Below, in pieces: positions 47,018 through 56,832 of a stretch of 64,000 nucleotides of DNA. The notes below the pieces were generated by a model. The model saw nothing but the letters and a program-made list of their open reading frames with translations, was not told the origin of the DNA and searched no databases. Origin of the DNA: Cohaesibacter haloalkalitolerans (GTDB taxonomy: Bacteria; Pseudomonadota; Alphaproteobacteria; Rhizobiales; Cohaesibacteraceae); assembly GCF_003574655.1 (NCBI RefSeq), contig NZ_QNUM01000001.1, positions 620,001-684,000 on the forward strand. Reading direction: 5' to 3'. Position 1 is the stretch's first letter. Each line of letters opens with the position of its first letter. Position numbers and translations under genes: made by a program.

Positions 47018-48154
47018 ATGCTTAGATCGCTGTTTGTTTTGATCGTTTCAGCCTCTCTTGCTGGATGTGCCATCACACCCAGAGAAGGGCCTCTCTCTTC
47101 GGAGATCGAAACGCAGAGCGAGAAAAACGAGTATCTCGTTGTCGATGTCGACTCGCAGATTGTGGACGGATTGTCCCGATTCATGCCTGTCAGCCTTCAC
47201 AGCCAGTTCAAGACAACGGCCCGCCATCTGCCAGTTTCCACAGTCGGTGTGGGCGATGTGCTGTCGGTGACGGTCTTCGAGGCAGATGAGGGCGGCCTGT
47301 TTTCCAACAAGTCCGGCAAGGGTGCCGAATTCCCCAGTGTCGTCGTGAACGAAAAGGGTGAGATCTCGCTGCCTTACACCGGGTCGATCAAGGTCAAGGG
47401 CAAGACGCCGCTGCAAATTCAGGATCTCGTCATAGAAAGCCTTGAAGGCAAGGCCATTCAGCCGCAGGCTATGGTCAATGTTGTGCGCAATGAAAACAAC
47501 ATCGTGACGCTCAGTGGGGATGTTTCGAAGCCGGGTCTCTATCCTCTCCCATCGCAGGGGGTTCGCCTGCTTGACGTGGTTGCTCAGGCTGGTGGCACCA
47601 AATATCCTGCACGTGAAACCTATGTTACGCTGATGCGCGGAAGTCGTCAGGGTGTTCAGCAGCTGGAAACAGTCATCAATCAGCCTGATGAAAATATTTA
47701 TGTTGCGCGTGGCGACCGGATTTATCTGGCGCACGATCCGCAACGCTATACGGTTCTTGGCGCTGTCAAGAAACCATCTGTCTACACGTTTGATGCCTCC
47801 AGTATTTCCGTTCTGGAAGCAATCGCTGCCGCTGGTGGCCTGAATGATATTCGCGCTGATGCGACGGGCGTCTTCGTCTTCCGATATGAAGATCCCAAAG
47901 TGCTGGATTCCATGAACATTCAGTACACGCGGCAGGTTCGTGGCAAGGTTCCTACTATTTATCGTATTAACATGAAGCATGCGCGGTCGTATTTCTACGC
48001 GCAGTCCTTCCATCTTGAGGACAAGGATTCCGTCTTCGTATCGAATGCTCGTGGTGTCGAGATCGGCAAGGTGCTGCAGTTGTGGAGTTTGGCAACCTCC
48101 TCTGTACGTAGTGTAGCCAGCACCGGGAATGCGTTCGAAGGCTTGTCCAATTAA
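47018..48154 (+). CDS. Outer-membrane polysaccharide export lipoprotein (Wza/KpsD class, OPX)
   Basis: A 378-residue protein with a lipoprotein signal peptide whose lipobox is LAGC (C17). A polysaccharide-export domain follows (VGVGDVLSVTVFEAD, about 77-91), then two ligand-binding beta-grasp domains (LSGDVSKPGLYPL and VLGAVKKPSVYTF). It should be the outer-membrane channel for the capsule, working with KpsE across the periplasm. It is shorter than E. coli KpsD and closer to Wza in layout. An AT-rich 273-base gap upstream probably carries a promoter. Confidence 0.93.
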   Translation: MLRSLFVLIVSASLAGCAITPREGPLSSEIETQSEKNEYLVVDVDSQIVDGLSRFMPVSLHSQFKTTARHLPVSTVGVGDVLSVTVFEADEGGLFSNKSGKGAEFPSVVVNEKGEISLPYTGSIKVKGKTPLQIQDLVIESLEGKAIQPQAMVNVVRNENNIVTLSGDVSKPGLYPLPSQGVRLLDVVAQAGGTKYPARETYVTLMRGSRQGVQQLETVINQPDENIYVARGDRIYLAHDPQRYTVLGAVKKPSVYTFDASSISVLEAIAAAGGLNDIRADATGVFVFRYEDPKVLDSMNIQYTRQVRGKVPTIYRINMKHARSYFYAQSFHLEDKDSVFVSNARGVEIGKVLQLWSLATSSVRSVASTGNAFEGLSN

Positions 48155-48195
48155 CAGTTGTGCCCGGTGATTGAAACCGGGCGCAGATTTTCTGG

Positions 48196-49623
48196 ATGTG
48201 CGGTGTTGGTGTGACCCAGGAGTTGCAAAATTCTGATGTGCGGGACGGAAAGAGAGTCTTTCTCTTTCTTCAGGGTCATCCCTCGTTCTTTGCGCGCAAT
48301 GTCGCCAACCGTCTCGAAAAGGATGGCCACACAGCGTTACGCATCAATTTCTGTCTGGGCGACAGGATTCTGTGGTGGGGGCGCAAGGGGTTTGGTTTCC
48401 GTCTGCCTTTTTCTGCGTGGGAAGGATATCTGCGCCGCTTTATCGCAAAGCATGGCGTCACCGATATCATCTATTACGCTGACCGCAAGCCCTACCACCA
48501 GATCGCGGCAAAAGTGGCCGATGAGCTTGGTATTCCCACCTACGCCTATGAGTTCGGGTATTTGAGGCCGGACTGGATTACTCTGGAGCGCGGGGGCATG
48601 TCTGCCTTTTCGCACTTCCCGATTGATCCGGATGAGATCCGGGCCATCGCCCAGCGTTGTGATGAACCGGACCTGCAACAGAAATATCCCTACACGAAAC
48701 CAAGGGAAATCGTCTTTGAGGTGAGCTACAATCTGCTCAGCTATTTCCTCTGGTTCCTTTATCCCTTCTACAAGGCAGACCGCTATTATAATCCGCTGCT
48801 TGAGTATATTTCTGGCATCCCGGGATTGTTCTATGAAAAGCGCCGCAACGTGGCAGCCCGGCGTCTGGTGACCAAGCTTGGCCGCGAGCGGAGGCCGTTC
48901 TTTGTTTTTTCCCTTCAATTGCAGAGTGACTATCAGTTGCGCTCAAACGCGCCTTTCTCACATCAGAAGAAGGCCATCGAGAGCGCCATGGTGTCTTTTG
49001 CCCGGAATACCGGCAAGCGGACAAACCTCATTCTGAAAGCCCATCCTCTGGATAACGGCTGGGAGCGGTGGGGGAGCTTCATCCGCAAGAAGGCAAAGGA
49101 ACTAGGGGTTTCCGATCGCGTCCATTTCATTGTTGGCGGCAACCTCACGTTCATGCTGAGGCATGCAAAGGGCTGTGTGATGATCAATAGCACTGTCGGC
49201 TTGCATTCTGTGCGGTCCGGGTGTCCGGTCAAGGTTCTGGGGCATGCGATCTATGACATCAAGGGGTTGACGCATCAGGGGTCTCTCGACAGTTTCTGGA
49301 AAGAGCCTCAGGCGCCGGATCCGGAGTTCGTAAAGGACTTTGTAAAGGCGCTCGCGGGGACCATTCAGGTCAAGGGGAACTTCTTTACAGCCAAGGGCAA
49401 CAAGGCTGCAGTGCCCGCTTTTGCGCGTAATCTGGTGGAACGGAATGTCAATGGGCTTGGTGCGTTTGCTCCCGTGCCGCCAAGGCTCCTGACCCTTCGC
49501 GCTTATGAGCGGCCGCTCTATGCCCAGAAGCCTGTTGCTGTGGAGGTCGATGTCGAGGCTGTGTCTGACGTCGATGCCGATGTGGCTCCAGCGTTCAATC
49601 CTGCGGTTCTGAGCATCCGGTAA
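48196..49623 (+). CDS. kpsS: KpsS-like capsule Kdo transferase
   Basis: A 475-residue KpsS-family protein: VFLFLQGHPSFFARNVANRL near the start, YEFGYLRPDWITLE, KAHPLDNG (about 281-288) and INSTVGLHSVRSG followed by CPVKVLGHAIYD. KpsS adds the first beta-Kdo to the lipid acceptor before KpsC extends the linker. The C-terminal ~60 residues, rich in Val/Asp/Glu, are not part of the usual domain. It lies 41 bases after the export lipoprotein gene. The ribosome-binding site is weak. Confidence 0.92.
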   Translation: MCGVGVTQELQNSDVRDGKRVFLFLQGHPSFFARNVANRLEKDGHTALRINFCLGDRILWWGRKGFGFRLPFSAWEGYLRRFIAKHGVTDIIYYADRKPYHQIAAKVADELGIPTYAYEFGYLRPDWITLERGGMSAFSHFPIDPDEIRAIAQRCDEPDLQQKYPYTKPREIVFEVSYNLLSYFLWFLYPFYKADRYYNPLLEYISGIPGLFYEKRRNVAARRLVTKLGRERRPFFVFSLQLQSDYQLRSNAPFSHQKKAIESAMVSFARNTGKRTNLILKAHPLDNGWERWGSFIRKKAKELGVSDRVHFIVGGNLTFMLRHAKGCVMINSTVGLHSVRSGCPVKVLGHAIYDIKGLTHQGSLDSFWKEPQAPDPEFVKDFVKALAGTIQVKGNFFTAKGNKAAVPAFARNLVERNVNGLGAFAPVPPRLLTLRAYERPLYAQKPVAVEVDVEAVSDVDADVAPAFNPAVLSIR

Positions 49624-50066
49624 TTTCCGTGTTTCCTATTTGGGGATAATTGGCCAAATGGGCAACGGGAGCCTTTTGGTGCAAGGCGGCGCTGTTCCGT
49701 GCGGGCATCTTGTCAATCTGTGCCTTGGGTCCTTTGCAGAGCGCTCCTTGTGAACGCAAGTATTTTTTCCCGTTCTCTCGTGAAAACAAGTGTCAGAACT
49801 GGCTTTGCCCAGGAAAGCCCCCATCTTGTGCGGGCGAGAGGCAAAATGGCGCAGGCAGATTTCGGTTTTTCAAAGATTGGTTAAACACATAGTCAAATCA
49901 AACTTCTAAGAAAGAAAACTCTCGAATTTTTATGCAATTTTTTTTCGGGGTGTGTTACATGTTCTTCAATCATCTGAAGCCGTGTATTTCATGCTCTAAT
50001 TGATATTTTTGCTTGGCAATGCAGTTTTTCGGAAAAGCTTATAGTCGGGTCTATGGAGATGAGTAA
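49624..50066. other. Intergenic region upstream of the coiled-coil sulfotransferase-like gene
   Basis: 443 bases. The second half (about 49880-50060) is strongly AT-rich and likely promoter-bearing. An 80-codon open frame in the first half has no recognisable features and is not called. No terminator is obvious after kpsS. Confidence 0.4.
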
Positions 50067-51662
50067 ATGTCGATAGTTTTGTCCTGCGGACATCGGAATT
50101 CAGGGTATGACTTTGCCCACAGAGTCTTGCTGGCAAGCGGCCTTGGTGCTGCTCATCCCACACCAGTTCAGCATCTTTCCCCCGAAGCCATGTCGCAGGC
50201 GATGTTTGATGCCTACAAGATCTCGCCGGATGATCCCGATCAATTTGGACAGATTCGCCCCGGAAAGTTCTGGGAGACCATGGTCAATGACTTCATGTCG
50301 GCCAACATGACCATGACTGACTGGGGATGGGCTGATGCTAAGGGCGTCCAGTTGCTCGATTACTGGAAGCAATTCGACAACCTCTTCAAATTCGTGCTGG
50401 TGTACTCTTCTCCTGCCTATGCACTGGCGAGCCTTCTGGTGGAAAACCGCCCTGATCCAGAGCTTGTCAGCAAGACAATGAGCCTGTGGCTTGTGGAAAA
50501 CAGCCGGATGCTCAATTTCTATTTTGCAAACAAGGATCGGGCCATTCTGGTCAATGTTGCATCCTTCGCTTCGGATGCTGGCAGTCTGGTTGCGCTCGCC
50601 AAGGAGAAATTGGGTCTTGAGCTTGCTGCTCCCACGGGGGAGGCGCTGGCCTTGGCCCATGACAGTCTTCTTGACTTGATGGCAAGCCCGCTCGTTGCTG
50701 ACTATGCCGCCTGTCAGGAGCTGTTTCAGGAAATGGAAAGTGCCGCTGATCTGCCGTCCGCCGATGGTTCGTCTGACGGCAGTTCTCTGAGCTGTCTGGC
50801 GTGGGAGAGCTACCGCGCGGCGTGTAAACAGATCGAGATTCGGTCGTCCGAGTTGGCGCAACTTGCCGAGAAGAGCAAGCTTCTGTCTCGACAGCTTGAA
50901 GATCAGCGCACTGTGCTGGGGCAGAAGGATCAGGAGAGCGCGCTGCTCTCTCTGCAACTGGAGCAGAGTTACGAAGATCAGGCCAGCGCAGGGGCTGCCC
51001 GTTCGGCGACTGCCGAAAGTGAGCAGCTGAAGGATCTCGCACGTGAAAATGAGCTGTTGCAGCTGCAATTGCTGCAGTTACAGGAAGAGCTCGAGTATTA
51101 TTTCAAGAAAAGCCAGAGCGCACCAGCCAAGGCTCAGGCCAAACAGCCAGCTCAGTCAAAAGCAGAGGCGGGGGGCAAGTCGAATAACGGGAAAGAGACC
51201 AAACCCAAGCCTGGTGTCAAGGTTGATCTCAAGCAGTTCATCGATGGATCCAACTGGTGGAATGCCGAAGCGGATGGGCGCTGGGCCGGGCCTGCCACGA
51301 AAAGCCTGTTGCGGCTTCCTGCCCTGTCACAGGGCAGCTATCGCATGGAGATTGATATCGTGGACGCCATGGATATCGAAATTCTGCGTGGCATGAAGAT
51401 TGCGCTTGATGGTAAGCCGATTGCCTGGAAGAGCGACGCTGCGCTGCTCGGTCCGTGGGCTTCCTTTGCCAAGGCCTTCAAGAAAAAATTGCGCTATCCG
51501 CTGACACTTTCGGCTCTTGTTCGGATTGGAAAAGATCAGGACGGGAAGGACTTGCAGTTGACGCTGACATTCCCGAAAACCCTTTCGCCTGCGGCAAAGG
51601 GCCTGGACGATATGCGTGATTTGGCTGTTCGCGTACGGCAAGTTAAGCTGTCAGCACTGTAA
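50067..51662 (+). CDS. Sulfotransferase-fold protein with long coiled coil and C-terminal extra domain
   Basis: A 531-residue protein in three parts. Residues 1-220 resemble a bacterial sulfotransferase fold: SCGHRNSGYDF in the place of the PAPS loop, DWGWADAKG at about 85-93, and the FVLVYSSPAYALASLL strand-helix. Residues about 250-350 are a Gln/Glu/Leu-rich coiled coil. After a low-complexity Ala/Lys/Gln linker, residues about 390-531 form a small beta-rich domain. The loop lacks the usual Thr/Ser after Gly, so PAPS binding may be impaired; it could be a scaffold rather than an enzyme. GGAG precedes the ATG. Confidence 0.7.
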   Translation: MSIVLSCGHRNSGYDFAHRVLLASGLGAAHPTPVQHLSPEAMSQAMFDAYKISPDDPDQFGQIRPGKFWETMVNDFMSANMTMTDWGWADAKGVQLLDYWKQFDNLFKFVLVYSSPAYALASLLVENRPDPELVSKTMSLWLVENSRMLNFYFANKDRAILVNVASFASDAGSLVALAKEKLGLELAAPTGEALALAHDSLLDLMASPLVADYAACQELFQEMESAADLPSADGSSDGSSLSCLAWESYRAACKQIEIRSSELAQLAEKSKLLSRQLEDQRTVLGQKDQESALLSLQLEQSYEDQASAGAARSATAESEQLKDLARENELLQLQLLQLQEELEYYFKKSQSAPAKAQAKQPAQSKAEAGGKSNNGKETKPKPGVKVDLKQFIDGSNWWNAEADGRWAGPATKSLLRLPALSQGSYRMEIDIVDAMDIEILRGMKIALDGKPIAWKSDAALLGPWASFAKAFKKKLRYPLTLSALVRIGKDQDGKDLQLTLTFPKTLSPAAKGLDDMRDLAVRVRQVKLSAL

Positions 51663-51691
51663 TTTCCGTTTCAAAAATTAGGCTAGATGAA

Positions 51692-53521
51692 ATGACGCAA
51701 TCTGAAACTGTTTCTGCGGGGCTGGATGGAATAACCGGTTCTGCCCGTGCGGGCTGTTCGCCGCTTGATCTGATTCAGAAAGTCTTTCCCATTCGCTCTC
51801 TCCTACATGTCGGGACAGGTTTGAAGCGTGCATTTGACGTTTATCGTGATCTGGCTGTGCCGTCGGTTGTTTTTGTGGAAACTGGTGGCGCGGACCTTGG
51901 TCGGCTGAGCAATGCTCTGGGGGATCGGGCTGGCTACAGCCTTCATCAAGCCTGGCTGACTGACATAGCCGGTGATGCTGTTTGCTATAGTGCCAGCAAC
52001 ATCAAGGAAAGCGGCTTGATCAAGCCTGAAAGCCTAGCTTCCCTTTGGCAGAATCTGAAGACCAGATCGGAAATGCCGGTTGAGACCGTCACGCTTGATC
52101 AATTCGTGGATGCTTCCGTTGCACCGGAAGCTGCCAGTGTGATGAACTGGATCGTCATTGATCAGCTGCAGGCCGGGGCGGTTGCCAAGGGTGGCCGCTC
52201 GTTGATTGCCCGATGTGACGTGGTAGTCGCGAGGCTTGTCCTGGTCGATAACTTACTGCCTGAGGCAAGCGGATTTTCCAAGACGGAATTCGATGCCCTT
52301 ATGGCGGACTTTGGTCTGGCACATGTTGTAACCGAGCCGGAAGTCAATCCCGCAGTTGCTCGGTGTTTCTACGTGCGCGACTGGAAGCAGCAGTTGCAGT
52401 CGGAGCTTGGGGCGTTCAAGGCTCAGGCGAAAGACCGGCAGGTGGCATTGGAAGGTGAACTTTCGAACCTGCGTGAGGCTCTGCGAGCCGCGGCTGCTCG
52501 GAGTGCTGAAGAGATCAGTCGCCTTGTTTCTGAAAGAGATGAGAAGGCCGCGCTCGCAACGAAGCGGGCCGAACATGTTCAGCATTTGACCAGGGCGCGT
52601 GATGAGCAGACGGCTTTGGTGAAAACGAATGAGAACGAGGTCAAGCGATTGACCCGCGTGCTCAATATGAAGCCGCCAATGTTCAACTTCAAAGGCATTC
52701 GTCGCCTGGAGCGTCTGGCGGATACCAGTAAAAGCCCAAAGGTTTATGTGGAAGTCAAGTCGTTGCCGCGGTCCGGGCTGCACTATCTGCGCAACAGTCT
52801 GGAGCATATTCTTGGCCCTTCTTTCAGCTTTTGTGAGTGGTATCACGAGCCTGGATGTTGCCGGAATATGCCATGTGATCTGACCGGCATCATGGAAAAT
52901 GATGATCGTCCTCATCTGCGGCTGATCAAGTCGCATGACTTCGATCTTCTTGATCCTCCCTATTCTGTCAATGGGTCTTCGATCCGGCGCCTTATTCTTG
53001 TCCGAGAGCCACTCTATATTCTGACGTCATGGTGGGGGCTGGAAGTCATTCAGGCCAATGCTCAGATGTTGGCAAAGAACAATATCAACGTGACCAAGAT
53101 TTTCTTTATGCATGAAAAGGCGGTTGTGGCTGATGCCTTTGCCCTGATCGAACGTGAGGGTGTGCTGCCCAAAGAGGAGGGACTGGAAGCATGGCTCAAG
53201 GAAAAGCAGAGTTACATTGCTGGTTTTGTTGACAAGTGGTGCAATCCCAAGGAGCCTCTTGGGGATGTTGTCTCTTATGGTGATGGCAAACAGCATGTGT
53301 TGCGATTGCTGGAACCGTTTGTTGAGACGATGAGCGAGCAGTCGCGCCATATGCTGGATGAGTTCAAGGAAGGAAGCCTCGATGCCTTCCGCCCCAGAAA
53401 GAGCGCCTTCGATGGGCCGACGGAGTGTGTGTCCCGGTTTTTGCACGACCATGCCAAGGCGTTCGAGGCGGCGGCCGCAGAGCTTGGCGGTACGCCCGGT
53501 GGAACGGATGGAGTGAAATAG
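51692..53521 (+). CDS. Methyltransferase-like / coiled-coil / sulfotransferase fusion protein
   Basis: A 609-residue multidomain protein. Residues about 25-230 look like a degenerate FkbM-type methyltransferase fold (SLLHVGTGLKRAFDVYRDL, VVFVETGGADLGRL). Residues about 233-330 form a coiled coil. Residues about 345-600 are a sulfotransferase with a PAPS loop SLPRSGLHYLRN (355-366) and a 3'-phosphate strand RRLILVREPLYILTSWW (about 432-448). It shares the coiled-coil architecture with its upstream neighbour, 29 bases away, so the two may associate. Sulfation of the capsule is the likely role; the N-terminal part may bind glycan rather than methylate. Confidence 0.72.
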   Translation: MTQSETVSAGLDGITGSARAGCSPLDLIQKVFPIRSLLHVGTGLKRAFDVYRDLAVPSVVFVETGGADLGRLSNALGDRAGYSLHQAWLTDIAGDAVCYSASNIKESGLIKPESLASLWQNLKTRSEMPVETVTLDQFVDASVAPEAASVMNWIVIDQLQAGAVAKGGRSLIARCDVVVARLVLVDNLLPEASGFSKTEFDALMADFGLAHVVTEPEVNPAVARCFYVRDWKQQLQSELGAFKAQAKDRQVALEGELSNLREALRAAAARSAEEISRLVSERDEKAALATKRAEHVQHLTRARDEQTALVKTNENEVKRLTRVLNMKPPMFNFKGIRRLERLADTSKSPKVYVEVKSLPRSGLHYLRNSLEHILGPSFSFCEWYHEPGCCRNMPCDLTGIMENDDRPHLRLIKSHDFDLLDPPYSVNGSSIRRLILVREPLYILTSWWGLEVIQANAQMLAKNNINVTKIFFMHEKAVVADAFALIEREGVLPKEEGLEAWLKEKQSYIAGFVDKWCNPKEPLGDVVSYGDGKQHVLRLLEPFVETMSEQSRHMLDEFKEGSLDAFRPRKSAFDGPTECVSRFLHDHAKAFEAAAAELGGTPGGTDGVK

Positions 53522-53950
53522 TCTGATTGTAGGGTGCAAGCTTTGGTGATGGCAATCAGAAGGTCATGCGGGTATGATACGTGGAGAGATAATGTAGTTT
53601 CTTCTTGCAAATCGTGTTGTGGTGGGGAAAATTGAGTACATATATAGTAGTTGAGTAATTCGGGATGGGTCTGTAGGTTTATTAACTGGCTTTTGTTTTT
53701 CTTTCAATTTTTGGTTGTATTTTGTATTTTGCTTCTTTTGGTTGTTCTTTCTGCTTGTGTTGAAAGGCAAGTTCAAAAGAAACGTCCTTTTTGAATTTAT
53801 TGCCCTTGCCGGTTGTTTTTCGTCGAAACGCTGCTCCGGGCTTGTGATGTTCTTGCGCATGTATTTGTTGCAGGCTGTTCGTTGAGTGCTATTTATTTTT
53901 TAGTAATGGATGACCTTGCATCAAATAACTCTTTGTTAGAGAGATGGAAA
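53522..53950. other. Strand-asymmetric AT-rich intergenic region
   Basis: About 430 bases, strongly AT-rich. A stretch at about 53685-53765 is very rich in T and G and poor in A and C on the plus strand. The frame of the downstream gene remains open into this region (an ATG at 53906, a TTG at 53813) but without a ribosome-binding site. No separate gene is called. Confidence 0.45.
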
Positions 53951-56818
53951 ATGGAATATACCATTAGTAATAGCGACAAGTTAATTCGTGATGTATTCGA
54001 GATTTATAAATCAAAATCCTGGAACAAGCTTACGGAGTTGTGGGATGTGCAGGGTAAGGAAAAATTGCTTCCTTACACCGTGTTCAAGGCCTTCTATTCT
54101 TCATTTGATCGATGCAAGAATGAAGAGTTGAAGCCGCAGGTCTTCAAAACGAAGAAAAAGCTCCTGTCCATTGTTACGATCAACTACAACAATGAAGGCG
54201 GGTTGCGTGAAACCGTGGAATCTGTTTTGGCGCAGACAGATCGTGCGTCCATCCAGTATATTGTCGTGGATGGTGCGTCTACTGACAAATCACTCGATTA
54301 TCTCCGGCAAGTCGCTTCCAAAATCGATGTTCCCGTTTTTGGGTCGGACAAGGGCATTTATGATGCCATGAACCGGGGACTGGAGTTTGTAAACTCCGAA
54401 TACACGCTCTTTCTCAATTCCGGGGACTGCCTGTCCGCTCCTGACGTTGTCGCCAAGATCAAGGCCTTTCTGAACGCGCAAAAGGAACGCCCGGTAGCCG
54501 CCTATGGTCCGACGCTTACGTCGGGGGGAAGTCAGTGGCCATGCAAACCGCAATCCGAGCTCTGGAAGGGGATGATCTGTAGCCATCAATCCATTCTGAT
54601 CGATACGGATTTTCTGTCATCCATCGGCTTCAGTCTGCGCTACAAGATTGTTTCCGATTTTGAGGTCATCTACCGGACCTATCTGACAGGGCGCCCCTTG
54701 GCTGAGATGCCATTCAGTGTTTCGAAGATTGAGGACGTGGGCGTTTCTTCGGATTTTGTTGCCAGAACGCTTGAGCGCTGGCAGGTTGTTCGCTCCTACA
54801 AGAACAGGGCGGTCACGCCCGAGCAGATCGATGCCTTTTATCAGGGGATGTTGAACGGCGAAGGGAGCAAGGGGGCTGCTCCCAAGGTCGTGGCCTCGTC
54901 GCCAGCTGTTCCCTCAGACGTCGAGAAGCGCATCGTGTTTCTTATCTCCATGCCGCGTTCCGGTTCGACCATGCTGCAGAAGATTCTCGATCGTAGTTCG
55001 GCAATCGGAACTGTTGGTGAGCCGTGGGTGATGCTCCCGCTGATGTCGATGTATGATCCGGAGCTGGTGGAGGCCAAATATGGTCAGCTGCTCAACATCG
55101 AGGCCGCAGGTGAATTTGTCCGGGCCGTTGGCGACAAGGACCTGATCCTGAAGGCCCAGCGCCAGTATGCGGATCAGATTTACAGCGCCATTCTTGGTAA
55201 GTTGGGCACAGAACGCTTTCTGGACAAGACACCGCGCTATGTTCATATCGTGGACAAACTGGCAGATCTCTACCCGAATGCCAAGTTCGTCGTGTTGTTG
55301 CGCAATCCGGGCGCGATCATCAGTTCCTATGCCCACACGTGGGCTGGCGGCAACTTCCATACCGTCAAGAAGACGCCAGAGTATATGTATGATTTCACGC
55401 ACGGCTTTCCGAAGTTGGCCGAGTTCGCGACCAGCGGTCGCAGCAACATGCATGTGGTGAAGTATGAGGAGCTGGTTGCCAATCCGGAAGACGAGGCGCA
55501 GCGTTTGTTTGACTATCTGGAGCTGCCTTTCTCCGGCGATCTGGTCAATTATGGGTCGGGCAAACCGCAGGAGACCGACAAATATGCGTTTGGTGATCCG
55601 GGAACGGTCTATCAGAAGTCCAAGCCGGATGCCTCGCACAGCGCTCGCTGGCTGAAGGACAACGAGAATGTAACCACCATCAATTTTTTCCAGGATATTG
55701 TTCGCTCGCTCGACGATGAAGCTGTGACAGCGATGGGTTATTCGAAAGCCACGATTCTCGACCAGCTCAAGACAGCGGGTGCCAAACCCATTGATGTGCC
55801 TGCACTTGTTAAGAAATATGGGGCGTGGAAAGCTGGTGGCAGCAAGAAGATCCCAGCCTATGGCAAGAGTCTTGGTGTCCTCATTACGTGCTTCAACAAC
55901 CAGAACTCGATCACCCATGCCTTGCAGTCGGTCATCAGTCAGTCCAAAAAGCCGGATCTGGTTGTTGTGGCTGACGACTGTTCTGAAGATGGCTCGGTTG
56001 GTGTGATCAAGGAATTTATTGCCAAGAACAAAGCGTTCAATATACGGCTGATCGCCAGACCGAAGAATGTCGGGGTTGCTGCAAATCGTGATCTCGCGAT
56101 CAAGTCAATGGATGTCGACTTTGTCTCGACCATCGACGGAGACGACCTGTTCTATCCGGGCAAGCTGGAAGCCGAATGGCGGACGCTGAAGGGCAATGAG
56201 GCTCATGTTGCGTTCAGCGATATTCTGATGGTGACTGGCAAGGATGCGGAACATCTTCTGAAGACAGATGCTTACAACAAGAAGCCCAAAAACGAGATTA
56301 CGCGTTATATGCTGACGCGGGTCAATCCCGTTCCGCGTGATATGATGTTCTCCAAGGCTCTGTATCTGAAGGCTGAAGGCTTTGATCATGGTGTGTCGAT
56401 CTATGAAGACTGGGCTCTAAAGCAGAGGCTTATTGCTGCCGCTGATGAAAATGGCTGGCTTCATTCAGGGGCGATCGGCACAATCTATGATCGTAGGGCA
56501 CCGGGGTTATCCGGTAAGCCTCCTATTTATCATGCCTTTGGAGAAATGATCATTCTGGGACGGAATATCGAATATTATCGCCATGACAACAGTCTTGTGG
56601 TTGCTGCGATCTATTCCATCATGCGTCACCTTAAGGGGCCCATGAAGGAAAGAACTGAGAATTTCCTCAAACACTATCCAGTGGAAGGGGAAGTGCCAGA
56701 GTTTATGGCAGATTCACTTTTGACTTTGTGGAGGGAGCGTCGCTTGTGTAAGTCAACAGAAGCAAAGGCTAAAGCTATTTGGCAATTCTTTAGCCCACCT
56801 CTTGAGGTAAAGAAGTAA
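53951..56818 (+). CDS. Three-domain GT2 / sulfotransferase / GT2 fusion enzyme
   Basis: A protein of about 955 residues. Residues about 70-270 are a GT2 glycosyltransferase (SIVTINYNNEGG, VVDGASTDKS, GSDKGIYDAMN, FLNSGD). Residues about 330-600 are a sulfotransferase with PAPS loop SMPRSGSTMLQ (333-343), VGEPW, and a 3'-phosphate strand FVVLLRNPGAIISSY (446-460). Residues about 640-860 are a second GT2 (GVLITCFNNQNS, VVADDCSEDGS, TIDGDD). All three sites look intact. It probably adds two sugars and a sulfate to one growing chain. The ATG at 53951 has a weak GAGAG site; 53906 is an alternative. Confidence 0.88.
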   Translation: MEYTISNSDKLIRDVFEIYKSKSWNKLTELWDVQGKEKLLPYTVFKAFYSSFDRCKNEELKPQVFKTKKKLLSIVTINYNNEGGLRETVESVLAQTDRASIQYIVVDGASTDKSLDYLRQVASKIDVPVFGSDKGIYDAMNRGLEFVNSEYTLFLNSGDCLSAPDVVAKIKAFLNAQKERPVAAYGPTLTSGGSQWPCKPQSELWKGMICSHQSILIDTDFLSSIGFSLRYKIVSDFEVIYRTYLTGRPLAEMPFSVSKIEDVGVSSDFVARTLERWQVVRSYKNRAVTPEQIDAFYQGMLNGEGSKGAAPKVVASSPAVPSDVEKRIVFLISMPRSGSTMLQKILDRSSAIGTVGEPWVMLPLMSMYDPELVEAKYGQLLNIEAAGEFVRAVGDKDLILKAQRQYADQIYSAILGKLGTERFLDKTPRYVHIVDKLADLYPNAKFVVLLRNPGAIISSYAHTWAGGNFHTVKKTPEYMYDFTHGFPKLAEFATSGRSNMHVVKYEELVANPEDEAQRLFDYLELPFSGDLVNYGSGKPQETDKYAFGDPGTVYQKSKPDASHSARWLKDNENVTTINFFQDIVRSLDDEAVTAMGYSKATILDQLKTAGAKPIDVPALVKKYGAWKAGGSKKIPAYGKSLGVLITCFNNQNSITHALQSVISQSKKPDLVVVADDCSEDGSVGVIKEFIAKNKAFNIRLIARPKNVGVAANRDLAIKSMDVDFVSTIDGDDLFYPGKLEAEWRTLKGNEAHVAFSDILMVTGKDAEHLLKTDAYNKKPKNEITRYMLTRVNPVPRDMMFSKALYLKAEGFDHGVSIYEDWALKQRLIAAADENGWLHSGAIGTIYDRRAPGLSGKPPIYHAFGEMIILGRNIEYYRHDNSLVVAAIYSIMRHLKGPMKERTENFLKHYPVEGEVPEFMADSLLTLWRERRLCKSTEAKAKAIWQFFSPPLEVKK

Positions 56819-56832
56819 TCGTCTGAGCGAAT

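Noticed and set aside
49650-49892. 80-codon open frame between kpsS and the coiled-coil sulfotransferase-like gene
   Set aside because: No ribosome-binding site, motif or coding bias; ends in AT-rich intergenic DNA.
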